DNA of 64,000 nt from Sphaerolaimus hirsutus (Eukaryota; Nematoda; Chromadorea; Monhysterida; Sphaerolaimidae), in assembly GCA_964036195.1 (NCBI GenBank), contig OZ038452.1, positions 20,471,785 through 20,535,784 of the forward strand, read 5' to 3'. The stretch's first letter is position 1. Every line of letters begins with the position of its first letter. Both the position numbers and the translations under genes were made by a program. The notes below the pieces were generated by a model. It made no database searches and was not told the DNA's origin. It saw only the letters and a list, made by a program, of their open reading frames with translations. Below, one piece after another: positions 12,151 to 23,575 of this stretch.

Positions 12151-13602
12151 AGCGCCCGCTCCAGACACTGCCGTGTGATGTTGTGTGATTCTCGGCTCAG
12201 CAAATACCCACAGCCATTCATGGGGATGCGCGCTGGCGTTCACCGACTCGTCGGAAATTGAACCTGCTCGTTGTTATCTGGCAGACTTCATTCGCTTTGC
12301 CTGACATTTTGTTGCACTCTGATGCAGATCGGGTCAGGTGCCAGTTCCAGACCCTGTAAAATGTCTGATGTCATGCAAAGTGTCAAAAGTCATGGAAAAT
12401 GCCCTGCAAAAGGCTAATCGAGTTGCCATTTTGCATGACATTTACATGATGTTTGACACTTAACGGGGTCTGGGACTGCTCCCTGTGCCATATTTTCAGG
12501 GCCAGCGAATCTGGCTGCCAAAGTTATAGCTCAGGCTACGAAAATTACTCGGGCTCGCGCCCAGTTTGACAAATTTTCGAAGTAACTTTTCGCCATTCCC
12601 ATGAAGGTATTGCAAGTGGCCTTCTATGATAAAACGGTGATTCAACAAGTTCATTTATTGATGATCATGCCTACGCTTGTACTGGTTTTATGTCTTTTTT
12701 TAAAATTAAAATAGGAAATTGATTTCTCTATTGCTTCCAATGAAACTCGTTCAGTGTTTTTCCTTCAAGTTATTTGTGTATAGAATGTTATAGTATGTCC
12801 TGTGGGGTGGTTTGCTTGCGATAAATACAAATATTAAGTATTATTTGATGTGTCACTATTGTGTTGTGTACTCATGTATTTACATTCATCCTTGTTGCAT
12901 TTTATTCGCCCACAACTAATAATTATAGTCTTATATGTGAGCGTGTAATAATATTAACTTGTCCTACCCAATTTCGCTTTGCACCCGCGCATTAGAACCA
13001 TGAAATCAATTCACTTTAGATATTTAGAACCCTAAATTATTCGCTATGTTGCTGTGCTATCGAACCATTTCCGTCATCTTTCAAAATTGCTTCAAAACGA
13101 ATATTTTGTTAGAAATGAAGTCATGTGTTATGTACTTCGCATATTATTTTGATAAAAATAAACACGCTGCCAGTCTTAGTTAGGTGAGAGGAATTTATTT
13201 TATCAGTGTCTTTGCGAGTGATAGATGTATTTATGTCATGTGCTGTGACCTAATTTCGGTAGTGGTAAAGTGAAAAACTCTTATTTTATATGAAACGCGA
13301 AAACATGTCTAGGTAGCAATCCCATGCCTTATCTGGTGTAGTGTCAAGTGACAAATTTCCGACAGGTTTTCAAAATACAGGTATAACTTAAATGTAAAAA
13401 GTTACCCTTCAAGTAAAAATCGAAAAAAAATTGAACCTTTACTTGCATATAAAAGTTGTGTCTTTTTTTACTTATGAAAAATTTGTTGGTAGTGTAAGAA
13501 CTTCTACTTGTGAGTTGACAGAACACTTGAAAATTCGTCTGAATTTTGTCACTTGTCTGGGCACTTGACACGGTGTGGGAATGGCCTTTGGTTGCTTTCC
13601 AG
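12151..13602 (+). other. Probable 3' UTR and intergenic gap after the PDZ gene
   Basis: AT-rich sequence without supported exons. AATAAA occurs near 13156 and is a plausible polyadenylation signal for the PDZ gene. An introner-family copy is inserted at 12338-12485. Nothing else is recognised. Confidence 0.4.
12338..12485 (+). mobile_element. Introner-family element downstream of the PDZ stop codon
   Basis: It starts gtgccagttccagaccctg, directly preceded by CAG, and ends ggggtctgggactgctccctg. The internal inverted repeat uses ATGTCATGCAAAGTGTCAAA. It lies about 190 bp after the stop codon. If transcribed in the 3' UTR it could be an intron, but its right end is CTG rather than CAG. Confidence 0.65.
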
Positions 13603-16600
13603 CGTTTGGCAGCCTAGCAGGCAGATACGGACGTTCATAATCCGCACGTTGGAGGTTTGTAAGCACTCAAACATTAGTCACGACAAATACTAAAATAACC
13701 CATACTAAATTCTTCCAAATGTGAAAATGTCAACACTGCCGTCGTGTGACAGGATGTGCGCGCCGAGGGCAACATAAAGGAGGTGATACCGGGCAAATGC
13801 TACAGCCGGCGGTATATACTCCGCAAGGACGGGTTGGGTTTCTCCATGCACGAAACTGTCATCAAAAAGGTGTGACCGGACACTGTTTTCCTTGTGACTG
13901 TCACTGACCATGTTGCTTTGCAGGGCCAGCGGTGCTTCTTCCACTACAAAAACCACTTGGAAGCGGTCTTCATCACCAAGGGCACTGGTTGGGTAGAGCT
14001 GGTCGATAAGAAAGAGCGCCTTGGGTCTGGTACAAGGTAAAATGCAACCCAAATCACAGAGAATCATTCTCAAGGCTGGCCTATTGCAGGCACTCACTCG
14101 CTCCTGGTCCAAATTCAATCAGTACGTAAGGGTCTCGGCACGCGAGGAACCGCTGAGATTGTGAGTGTCAGTACAATTCTCCATGGGACGTAGGCTCCCT
14201 AGACATGTAAGCCAGCTCGACATCTAGACCCGTTGCAGGTCCCTCCTATGAGGGGAGGGGCTGCCCCCTAAATCGGCCAGCTCACTATCTATCTCAGAGG
14301 CCCACTCAGCTTTCTATCTATCCGAGGCAAATTTTTGGGCTACTTTCCGTTCAGCCCCCCCCCCCAAATCGCTCAGCTATCTGTCTATTTACGTGGAGCA
14401 AAAAGTTCGAGCGATTTTTCTGAAATTTTCACTCAAAATGGCTAATTCTTGTTCCATGTTGTCAATTTTTATTTTAAAATCACTACATTGTGATATACCT
14501 ACACATGGTTATATACCTACCTATTTTTGCTATATTTTACCTACATACCGAGCGGGTTTACATGTCTACAGGCACAGGGCCACTCTCGTTTCATGCGCCT
14601 ACTCTCGTGTCATGTCCTTTACATTCTAATTGAATCTGGCCCCTGGTACCTGTTATGCCTTAGACCAGCACGATTCTCATTGGCTGAGGGCGAGTGATTC
14701 CCAGGATATGCATGTGGTGTGCACGTTTTGTCCCCCGTGCGACGGGGCTGAGGTGGTCAACGAAGAAGGTTAGAAGATTGCATTGCTAATAGTCACAATC
14801 GGGAACTGAGTTGAATAGGATAGCTCGTAAGTACTTTGACCTGGAGTTGGGAACTAGACCTGGACCCGATACCCGTACATTTTTTGCAATCGATATCCGA
14901 ACCCGTACCCGATACCCCACACCAATAACCAAGCCCACACACAATACCTGAAAATACCCGCCAAATTTCTCATAGTTCAATCAGTTAAGCAGTACATAAT
15001 AAGTGTTGCGAATATTTACAATTTTCAGTTGTTGTTTGTGCAGTTGTAATTTAGCCATTTTCGTCTAATTGATAAAGCTTATGACATTCATATGCACCTT
15101 AAACAGATACCGTATTACCTCGAAACACCCCCATGGGGGTTTATTTTTTCGCCAGCAAACTTTGAGGGGGGTTTATCGAGGGGGGGTTTATTCAAGAGGA
15201 GGAATTATTCTTCCTCGCTTCTTTCACTTTATTCATTGTATTAATGCATTCCATCAACTCATGTAATCGAGGTATTCAGCAGTTAAATGACAACCAAAAT
15301 GAGGTATTCATGCTAAAATTTGTGTTCATCGGCATCTGAATCATTTGAATACACATTGTGGATACACATGCCAAATACTCAAATGGGGGAGTTATTCAAG
15401 GGGAGGAGTTATTTTTTCCTAACCTGGCCAACGGGATGGAGTTGTTTAAGGGGTGTTATTCAAGGATCCTGAATCCTTCATGTTTAACGATTTTTTATCT
15501 CCATAAATATTTGTTGATGACAATCCTCAATCTTGGTAAGTTCAAGGTACTAAACCCGCAACATTTACGTTTCACGAAACATGCAGTGTCATCCCAAAAC
15601 ACCTTCCTGTATCGCTTCTCGGCCTTTTGGCTAAGATCAAAGTGTAGTATCTGTTCTTATCAGCTTAATCTCTGATATGCAACCTATTGGTTGCACTGAG
15701 ATTAGTCGATTTTTGGGACCAAGGCGTGGAGCCACAGCTCGCTGTGCCCTGCCGCGGGTTGGCCCAGCGCTGCACTGCTGCTGGGAACGGCCCACACCCC
15801 CGGGGGTGCCTTTGAACTGTTGTTGTGTTTTGCTGTGGCAACGCTTGTTCCATGTGCAAGTGCAAGAAGTCATGCAAAATGTTATTAAATATTTACGTCA
15901 AATGCGGGAAATTAAATAAATATTTGACGTTTCACAGGGCAAATTACTGTATATCCTCAAATAAGACCCCAGGGGAGTTATTATTTCGTCATAAGTAGTG
16001 ATGTAAAAGCGCCATGGCGCTGGCTCCTGGCGCTAGTGCCAAACTAAAAAGCGCCATGACGCTTTGGGTGCTTAGCGCTACGATGCTGTGGCGCCATGGC
16101 CTTGAAAAGCACCATGGTGCTGTTGGCGCTTGGCGCTATTTTCATCTGGCGTTAGTGACAAAATGCCTGGCGCTGGCGCTTGGCGCTAGTGCCAAAGCAA
16201 AAAGCACCATGGCGCTTCTGGCGCTTGGCACCATTGGTGCTTAGCACTGGGGGTCGGAAAAGCGCCATGGCGCTTTTGGCGTTTAACGCCAAAATCCTGG
16301 CGCTTTTCACATCGCTAGTCATAAGTTAGGGAGAGGGGCAGTTATTCAAGGGGAGGAATACTTTTTTCCTTGGTTCTTTCACTTTATTCATTGTATGAAT
16401 GCATTCCATCAACTCATGTAATCAAGGCATTCAGCAGTTAAATAACAACCAAATGAGGTATTCATGCTAAATATTGTGTTCATCAGCATCTGAATCATTT
16501 GAATACACATTGTGGATACACATGCCAAATACCCTGATGGGGGAGTTATTCAAGAGGGGGGTAAGAGTTAATCAAGGGGAGGAGTTATTTTTTCCTAACC

Positions 16601-19600
16601 TGGCCAACAGGGTGGACTTGTTGAACGGGTGTTATTCAAGGATCCTGAATCCTTCATATATGTTTAGGTAATGATTTTTCATCTCCATTAATATTAGTTA
16701 ACAATCCTCAATCTTGGTTTTAAGTTCAAGGTATTTTTGCACACATCATGAAACGGTACTAAACCCGCAACATTTACGTTTCACGAAACATGCAGTACCT
16801 TCCCAAGACACCTTCCAGTATCGCTTCTCGGCCTTTTGGCTAAGATCAAAGTGTAGTATCTGTTCTTATCAGCTTAATCTCTGATATGCAACCTATTGGT
16901 TGCACTGAGATTAGTCGATTTTTGGGACCAAGGCGTGGAGCCACAGCTCGCTGTGCCCTGCCGCGGGTTGGCCCAGCGCTGCACTGCTGCTGGGAACGGC
17001 CCACACCCCCGGGGGTGCCTTTGAACTGTTGTTGTGTTTTGCTGTGGCAGCGCTTGTTCCGTGTGCATATGCCGCTCCCGTCCTTGTAAAGTGCGAGAAG
17101 TCATGCAAAATGTTTACGTCAAATGCAGGAAATTAAATAAATATTTGAGATTTCACAGGGCAAATCCTGGTGCTTTTCACATCACTAGTCATAAGTTAGG
17201 GAGGGGGTAGTTATTCAAGAGGAGGAATTATTTTTTCCGTATTACCATAGGGGAGGTACCATATTACCTCGAATTACCTCCCTTGAATCAACCCCCCCCC
17301 TTGGATTAATCCCCTCGAATAAACCCCCCCCTCAAAATGGGATGGGGAAATAATAACCCCCCCCCCTCGAATTACCCCAGGGGTCTTGAATGGGGGGGGG
17401 AGGTTACCCCCCCAAACCACCCAGCTTTCTGTCTATCCCGGAAGCTGCTCAGCAATCTATCTATCGCAGACGCAAAATTTTGGGGCTACTACCCCCTAAA
17501 CCCCCCTCCCCCCAAATCGCCCAGCTATCTACCTATCTGGAGCGATTTTTGAGAAACTATACCCCAATTTCCGCTCAAAATCACATTTTTTCATACCTTT
17601 TTATAGATTTTCACTTCCAAAATGATAGTTCTGGTTCCTTTTGCCTATTTTCAGCTTTTTCAGTACTATGTGCTCTTGTATACTCATTTTGAGTTATTTT
17701 CAGAGTTGTTAAAATACCGGTATTTTTGGAAAGCGTAAGCGTAAGCGTAAATACACTTTCCAAATTTTCCGTATGGATACTTAAAGCGTAAGGTATTTTT
17801 AAAATACCCGGGAAAGCGTAAATAAAAGCGTAAGCGTAAATTAGTTTTCGGAGTTCTACTTTGAAGTCTGCCCTCATATGTTGTTTGGCAATTCATCGGC
17901 AGCGGCACTTACGGTATTTCTTCTAATAGAAGAGCACCGTTCAATTTTTTTCGTCAACTTTATTTGCCTGCCATTCTATGGGAGGTGCCGTTCTATTGGA
18001 GGCTGCCGTTCTATTAGAAAAAACATGGTAAGTCATCTTTTTATCTTCCAACTTGGAGTGAGTGCTGTCGACGGGGACAACATCGTCGTCGGAATCCATT
18101 TTCATCCCAAAATTTCTTATGTGAAGCCACGATTTTGCTCGGAGACACAGTATTAGAAATACATTCATACTACACAATTTGTAAATGTGCCACTATTTCC
18201 AGCACATTACTGCACGCACGCAGTATTTCTTTTGTACGCAGTTTCGTTCACTCTTTTTTGTGGTTTTAAGCTTTTTCAAAAGTGAAAAACTGAACCGCGT
18301 GAAAAGCTTTTTTACGCTTTTAGTACCCGGGTATTTTGGCCGGGAAAGCGTAAAAAAGCGTACGGGTATTTTATGAAAGCGTAAGCGTAAGCGTAAGTAT
18401 AAATACCCATTTACCCGGGTATTTCGGGTAAGCGTAAATACGCTTTCGCAACTCTGGTTATTTTACACCTACTTTTAGCGATTTTTCTCCCTTTTTTTCT
18501 ATGCCCTGAAAACGCTTATATATCGAACCACCACAACCCCCCCAACCCCCCGAAACCCCCCCAACCCGCCCCCCCCCCAGAAAACTTTTCAGCTATATGG
18601 CCCAGCGCTGCACTGCTGCTGGGAACGGCCCACACCCCCGGGGGGGTACCTTTGAACTGTTGTGTGTTTTGCTGTGGCAGCGCTTGTTCCATGTGCAAAT
18701 GCCGCTCCCGTCCTTGTAAAGTGCAAGAAGTCATGCAGAATGTCATTAAATGTTTACGTCAAATGCAGGAAATTAAATAAATATTTGAGATTTCACAGGG
18801 CAAATCATGGTGCTTTTCACATCACTAGTCATAAGTTAGGGAGGGGGGTAGTTATTCAAGAGAAGGAATTATTTTTTCCGTATTACCATAGGGGAGGTAC
18901 CATATTACCTCGAATTACCTCCCTTGAATCAACCCCCCCCCCTTGGATTAACTCCCCTCGAATTAACCCCCCCTCAAAATGCTCAGCAATCTATCTATCG
19001 CAGACGCAAAATTTTGGGGCTACTACCCCCTAAACCCCCCCTCCCCCCAAATCGCCCAGCTATCTACCTATCTGGAGCGATTTTTGAGAAACTATACCCC
19101 AATTTCCGCTCAAAATCACATTTTTTCATACCTTTTTACAGATTTTCACTTCCAAAATGAAAGTTCTGGTTCCTTTTTGCCTATTTTCAGCTTTTTCAGT
19201 ACTATGTGCTCTTGTATACTCATTTTGAGTTATTTTACACCTACTTTTAGCGATTTTTCTCCCTTTTTTTCTATGCCCTGGAAACGCTTATATATCTAAC
19301 CACCACAACCCCCCCAACCCCCCGAAACCCCCTCAACCCGCCCCCCAGAAAACTTTTCAGCTATATATCCCTCCGTAGGAGCGATTTGCTATCTATCCAA
19401 CCACTCAGAGAATCGAAATTCAAGATACCCCTGAATTACCCCCCCCCCCCCCCTCCAGAATGATGTACATCATGTATGCAATTTACACGATGTATTTTTT
19501 ACTGCTTACTGTACATCCTCAAATAAGTCCACTTCATCGAATAACTCCCCCCCCCCCTCGAATAACCCCCCCCCTCAAAAAATTCTGATGAACAAATCAC

Positions 19601-22600
19601 TCCCCTGGCGACTTATTTGAGGATTTACAGTATTTGTATCGCAGCTACACAGACTTGTTCGTGTAGCAATCTACATTTTTATGTCCAAATATATCCTATT
19701 TAGACACATTTATTACCTGTTTTGGGTACAAAAATGCCTTCTCTTCACTATGATCCTTTACGAAAATTTCCAATGAATTAATAAAACCTCCCTTGAATAG
19801 ACCCCCTCGAAGTAACCCACCCTCACATTTTGTTGGCAAAAAAGTAATATGGGGGTATTTTGAGGTAATATGGTATTCATGCTAAAATTTGTGTTCAACT
19901 GCATCTGAATCATTTAAATAGTATACGTTGTGGATACACATGCCAAATACCCAGATGGGGAAGTTATTCAAGGGGAGGAGTCTTTTTCCTCACCTAGCCA
20001 ACAGGGGGGAGTTGTTCAAGCGGGTTTTATTCAAGAGGGAGTCTTATTCAAGGATCCCGAATCCTTCATTTATAACGATTTTTTATCGCCATAAGTATTA
20101 GTCGACAATCCTCAATCTTAGTAAATTCAAGGTATTTTTGCACACATCATGAAACGGTACTAAACCCGCAACATTTACGTTTCACGAAACATACAGTACC
20201 ATCCCAAGACACCTTCCAGTATCGCTTCTCGGCCTTTTGGCTAAGATCAAAGTGTAGTATCTGTTCTTATCAGCTTAATCTCTGATATGCAACCTATTGG
20301 TTGCACTGAGATTAGTCGATTTTTGGGACCAAGGCGTGGAGCCACAGCTCGCTGTGCCCTGCCGCGGGTTGGCCCAGCGCTGCACTGCTGCTGGGAACGG
20401 CCCACACCCCCGGGGGTGCCTTTGAACTGTTGTTGTGTTTTGCTGTGGCAGCGCTTGTTCCGTGTGCATATGCCGCTCCCGTCCTTGTAAAGTGCAAGAA
20501 GTCATGCAAAATGTCATTAAATGTTTACGTCAAATGCGGGAAATTAAATAAATATTTGAGATTTCACAGGGCAAATCCTGGTGCTTTTCACATCACTAGT
20601 CATAAGTTAGGGAGGGGGGTAGTTATTCAAGGGGAGGAATTATTTTTTCCGTATTACCGTAGGGGAGGTACCATATTACCTCGAATTACCTCCCTTGAAT
20701 AAACCCCCCCCCCCCTTGGATTAACCCCCCTCGAATTAACCCCCCCTCAAAATGGGATGGGAAAATAATAACCCCCCCCCTTTGAATTACCCCAGGGGTC
20801 TTGAATGGGGGGTTGAAGGGGGAGGTTACCCCCCCCAAACCACCCAGCTATCTGTCTATCCCGGAGGCTGCTCAGCAATCTATCTATCGCAGACGCAAAA
20901 TTTTGGGGCTACTACCCCCTAAACCCCCCCCCCCCCAAATCGCCCAGCTATCTACCTATCTGGAGCGATTTTTGAGAAACATTACCCCAATTTCCGTTCA
21001 AAATCACTATTTTTCCTACCTTTTTATAGATTTTCACTTCCAAAATGATAGTTCTGGTTCCTTTTAGCCTATTTTCAGCTTTTTTAGTACTATATGCTTA
21101 TACTCATTTTGAGTTATTTTACACCTACTTTTAGCGATTTTTCTCCCTTTTTTTCCTTCTATGCCCCGAAAACGCCTATATATCTAACCACCACAACCCC
21201 CCAACCCCCCCAACCCCCCAGAAAACTTTTCAGCTATATATCCCTCGGTAGGAGCGATTTGCTATCTATCCAACCACTCAGAGGGTCGAGATTCAAGATA
21301 CCCCTGAATTACCCCCCCCCCTCCAGAATGATGTACATCATGTATGCAATTTACACGATGTATTTATTACTGCTTACTGTACATCGTCAAATAAGTCCAC
21401 CCCATCGAATAATTCCCCCCCTCGAATAACCCCCCCTCAAAAAATTCTGATGAACAAATCACTCCCCTGGTGACTTATTTGAGGATTTACAGTATTTGTA
21501 TCGCAGCTAAATACACAGACTTGTTTGTGTAGCAATCTACGTTTTTATGTCCAAATATATCCTATTTAGACGCATTTATTACCTGTTTTGGGTACAAAAA
21601 TGCCTACTCTTTACTATGATCCTTTACGAAAATTTCCACCGGATTAATAAAACCGCCCTTGAATAGACCCCCTCGAATTAACCCCCCCACTCAAATTTTG
21701 TTGGCAAAATAATAATATGGGTGTATTTTGAGGTAATATGGTATTCATGCTAAAATTTGTGTTCATCTGCATCTGAATCATTTAAATAGTATACGTTGTG
21801 GGTACACATGCCAAATACCCAGATGGGGAAGTTATTCAAGTGGAGGAGTTTTTTTCCTCACCTAGCCAACAGGGGGGAGTATTAGTCGACAATCCTCAAT
21901 CTTGGTAAATTCAAGGTATTTTTGCACACATCATGAAACGGTACTAAACCCGCAACATTTACGTTTCACGAAACATGCAGTGCCATCCCAAAACGCCTTC
22001 CAGTATCGCTTCTCGGCCTTTTGGCTAAGATCAAAGTGTAGTATCTGTTCTTATCAGCTTAATCTCTGATATGCAACCTATTGGTTGCACTGAGATTAGT
22101 CGATTTTTGGGACCAAGGCGTGGAGCCACAGCTCGCTGTGCCCTGCCGCGGGTTGGCCCAGCGCTGCACTGCTGCTGGGAACGGCCCACACCCCCGGGGG
22201 GTACCTTTGAACTGTTGTGTGTTCCTAGCGGTTCTTCCATGTGGAAACAGTACTGGCCCCACTGGCGGGCCCTGGCAAAATGTCAAAAGTAATCAGATAG
22301 GACAAACGTGCAGTGAAGCGCTTTTATTGAATAGACTTTATTCCACACGCAAAGGTGTGCTGGCGCCACTATCAGCGGTATATAAGAGACGACCACTTCA
22401 GCTGGTTCTCATTTATGTAAGTACCACAGGGCTACGAGTTGGTAAAATACATGCAGTTTCACATTCACATTTGATTCCATCACTGGTAAATAGTAAATAG
22501 CCAGCCACATTCAGATTTTTAGTAGTTGATAAGGTAAACCTAGTTTTCGTAGTAAAACTGATAAACCAAGTGTAATTAACTGATAGACATTGTCAACTTT

Positions 22601-22760
22601 GATTTACCTATCGATAGTCCGTGTAAAACCGGTGCACACGTATTTAGGTGTCTTCCCCTACATCGGCGACGATGGGATACCGCAGTACGATCATTGGGTG
22701 TACAAGCGTGACACAGCTGGTGCTAGTGAACATGTCAAAGAGGAGCTGAAGAAGTGGTGA
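13603..22760 (+). CDS. ectC: Ectoine synthase EctC, split by introns
   Basis: EctC closes N-gamma-acetyl-diaminobutyrate to the osmolyte ectoine. It is an iron-dependent cupin enzyme of about 130 residues, known mainly from bacteria. Proposed exons are about 13603-13654 (start not resolved), 13753-13869, 13924-14029, 14646-14768 and 22648-22760 (stop TGA). The joined frame reads like the family from end to end: FIIRTLEDV, then RDGLGFS-like KDGLGFSMHETVI, then HYKNHLEAV, then YALDQHDSHWLRA, then VCTFCPP..GAEV and NEEGVFP. The residues matching the iron ligands are present: the Glu of HLEAV, the Tyr of YALD and the second His of QHDSH. The His usually found after the GxE motif is Val here. The C-terminus is extended by about 30 residues. 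No initiator ATG is visible in exon 1, so an upstream exon is likely. Intron 3 lacks AG. Intron 4 spans 7.9 kb and contains four U2 genes. Bacterial contamination is excluded by the introns and the flanking animal genes. Confidence 0.85.
14030..14645 (+). other. Non-canonical ectC intron bounded by CTGGTAC direct repeats
   Basis: CTGGTAC occurs at 14027-14033 and again at 14643-14649. Joining anywhere within this repeat restores the EctC frame (..RLGSG + TCYALDQ..). The most intron-like reading is GTACAAG at the left and ..GGCCCCTG at the right, a GT-TG intron. There is no AG between 14582 and 14661 in the right-hand part. Its right end (tttacattc..ggcccctg) resembles the 3' end of the introner family. 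The body includes a copy of the ctatctatct low-complexity repeat. Confidence 0.6.
14240..14620. repeat. Low-complexity ctatctatct / cccccc repeat family
   Basis: Runs of agctatctatctat-type motifs alternate with poly-C blocks and with gcgatttttctgaaattttc. Related copies occur at 1690-1980, 17380-17690, 18960-19430, 20810-21310 and 43030-43560. No coding potential is visible. Confidence 0.5.
15551..15586 (+). promoter_or_regulatory. Putative U2 proximal sequence element
   Basis: The block taaacccgcaacatttacgt plus ttcacgaaac sits 25-60 bp before U2 copy 1. It recurs almost unchanged at the same distance before copies 2-11, for example at 16758, 20160, 21944, 26512, 31185, 32370, 33550, 34727 and 35907. 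Position and conservation match a snRNA proximal sequence element. No TATA box is seen, as expected for RNA polymerase II snRNA genes. Confidence 0.65.
15611..15796 (+). ncRNA. U2: U2 snRNA, copy 1
   Basis: The RNA starts ATCGCTTCTCGGCCTTTTGG and contains the branch-site recognition sequence GTAGTATCTG, the stem IIa segment and the Sm site GATTTTTGGG. It ends near GGGAACGGCCCACA. U2 pairs with the intron branch point in the spliceosome. The copy is full length (about 186 nt) and lies in the same orientation as the host gene, inside ectC intron 4. Confidence 0.95.
15995..16315. repeat. GCGCCATGGCGC fold-back element downstream of U2 copy 1
   Basis: The termini are agtgatgtaaaagcgcc and ggcgcttttcacatc. 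The body is a series of self-complementary gcgccatggcgctt units. The same element follows most U2 copies (26985-27243, 30135-30765, 31650-31930, 32840-33112, 34020-34290, 35195-35470) and also occurs alone at 51105-51345, 52655-52775 and 62815-62905. Confidence 0.7.
16820..17005 (+). ncRNA. U2: U2 snRNA, copy 2
   Basis: Identical to copy 1 through the branch-recognition and Sm-site regions, with an intact 5' end and 3' stem. It starts 1209 bp after copy 1. The upstream promoter block is conserved. It lies in ectC intron 4. Confidence 0.95.
17701..18456. mobile_element. hAT-type MITE with CAGAGTTG ends
   Basis: The ends CAGAGTTG (17701) and CAACTCTG (18449-18456) are inverted, and both sides carry the 8 bp duplication gttatttt (17693-17700 and 18457-18464). 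The empty site is present in this same window near 19222 (tgagttattttacacc), which proves the insertion. The body has tandem gcgtaagcgtaa units near both ends. No transposase is present. Confidence 0.85.
18598..18700 (+). pseudogene. U2 snRNA 3' fragment
   Basis: The sequence from ggcccagcgctgcactgctg through the U2 3' end and its usual downstream flank is present, but the first roughly 145 nt of U2 are missing. The left side joins directly to the low-complexity repeat. It is a truncated, non-functional copy. Confidence 0.85.
20221..20406 (+). ncRNA. U2: U2 snRNA, copy 3
   Basis: Full-length copy with branch-recognition GTAGTA and Sm site intact, preceded by the conserved promoter block. It lies in ectC intron 4. 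Both flanks repeat those of copy 2 for hundreds of bases, showing segmental duplication. Confidence 0.95.
22005..22190 (+). ncRNA. U2: U2 snRNA, copy 4
   Basis: Full-length copy. The downstream flank diverges from the others after cgggggg, about 10 bp beyond the RNA end. It is the last U2 inside ectC intron 4, 457 bp before the last ectC exon. Confidence 0.93.
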
Positions 22761-23575
22761 TGTGTGATGATTGATTGAGTGCCAGTTACCTATACCCTAA
22801 ATCCTCGAATATGTCCCAGGGGGATTTATTTTTTCTTTACGCTCGCGACAGGAGGAGTTATTCGAGGATTTATGGTATTTATGTACCTACATAAGTAACT
22901 GGTGAAAATGAGGCTTGTCCTATGCCCTGTCAATGTCAAATGAAATTAAAATGTAAAATGTCATGAAAATTTTCAAATGACTGGTAACTTTTTACGTTTT
23001 ACATGATCAGGTCGTTTTGCACTTTTAACACTTTTGCAAGATACCTATTTAACATATACAGTGTCCTGAAGTGGCACAATGTTGCTTTTCTTCACGTATA
23101 AAATGAATATTGTAGCATACCTAAATATCAATCTGATGTCAACTCTCTGTCTCTGTCCAATTTGAAAGAAACAGTTGGCACGTGCCATCGACTAACAAAA
23201 CATAACAAAGATCACATTTTCCAAACTGCCCGAGTAACGTTTTGTTGCGTCATTTCATTTTCTCGTAGCGGAGCAGGGCGCCGCAGTTGGTAGCCGCCCG
23301 GACAAGGAATAATGGCAGTTGAGCTTTTCCATCCAGCCGTGACGTCTTTTTAACTGGCCTTCTTATGTCTTTTAACTTTGCACCCTATTGCCGCATCGGA
23401 TTACTAAAACAACGCTTTCTAAATTCGTTTCCACGGCCCAGTAAAATAAATATGGCATTTGAATGCAGGCGCTGATGGGCGACCCCGCGAACTACGAATG
23501 AACCTCATTTAAATACCTACTACCAAAACTTTAATCGTTAGCTAATCTTCATGATCTAGCGTCGAGTGCGGCGTG
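22761..23575. other. Gap between ectC and the four-TM gene
   Basis: This holds a short C-rich CCTCGAA repeat pair (about 22795-22880), an introner-like fragment (22925-23040) and probable promoter sequence for the next gene. No exon is supported. Confidence 0.4.

Noticed and set aside
13705-14118. 137 aa minus-strand ORF
   Set aside because: It is the antisense shadow of ectC exons 2 and 3.
14090-14160. Cupin-like reading frame after an acceptor at 14089 (RHSLAPGP..)
   Set aside because: Initially taken as an ectC exon, but it ends in a stop or a frame break. The exon at 14646 gives the true family sequence when joined at the CTGGTAC repeat.
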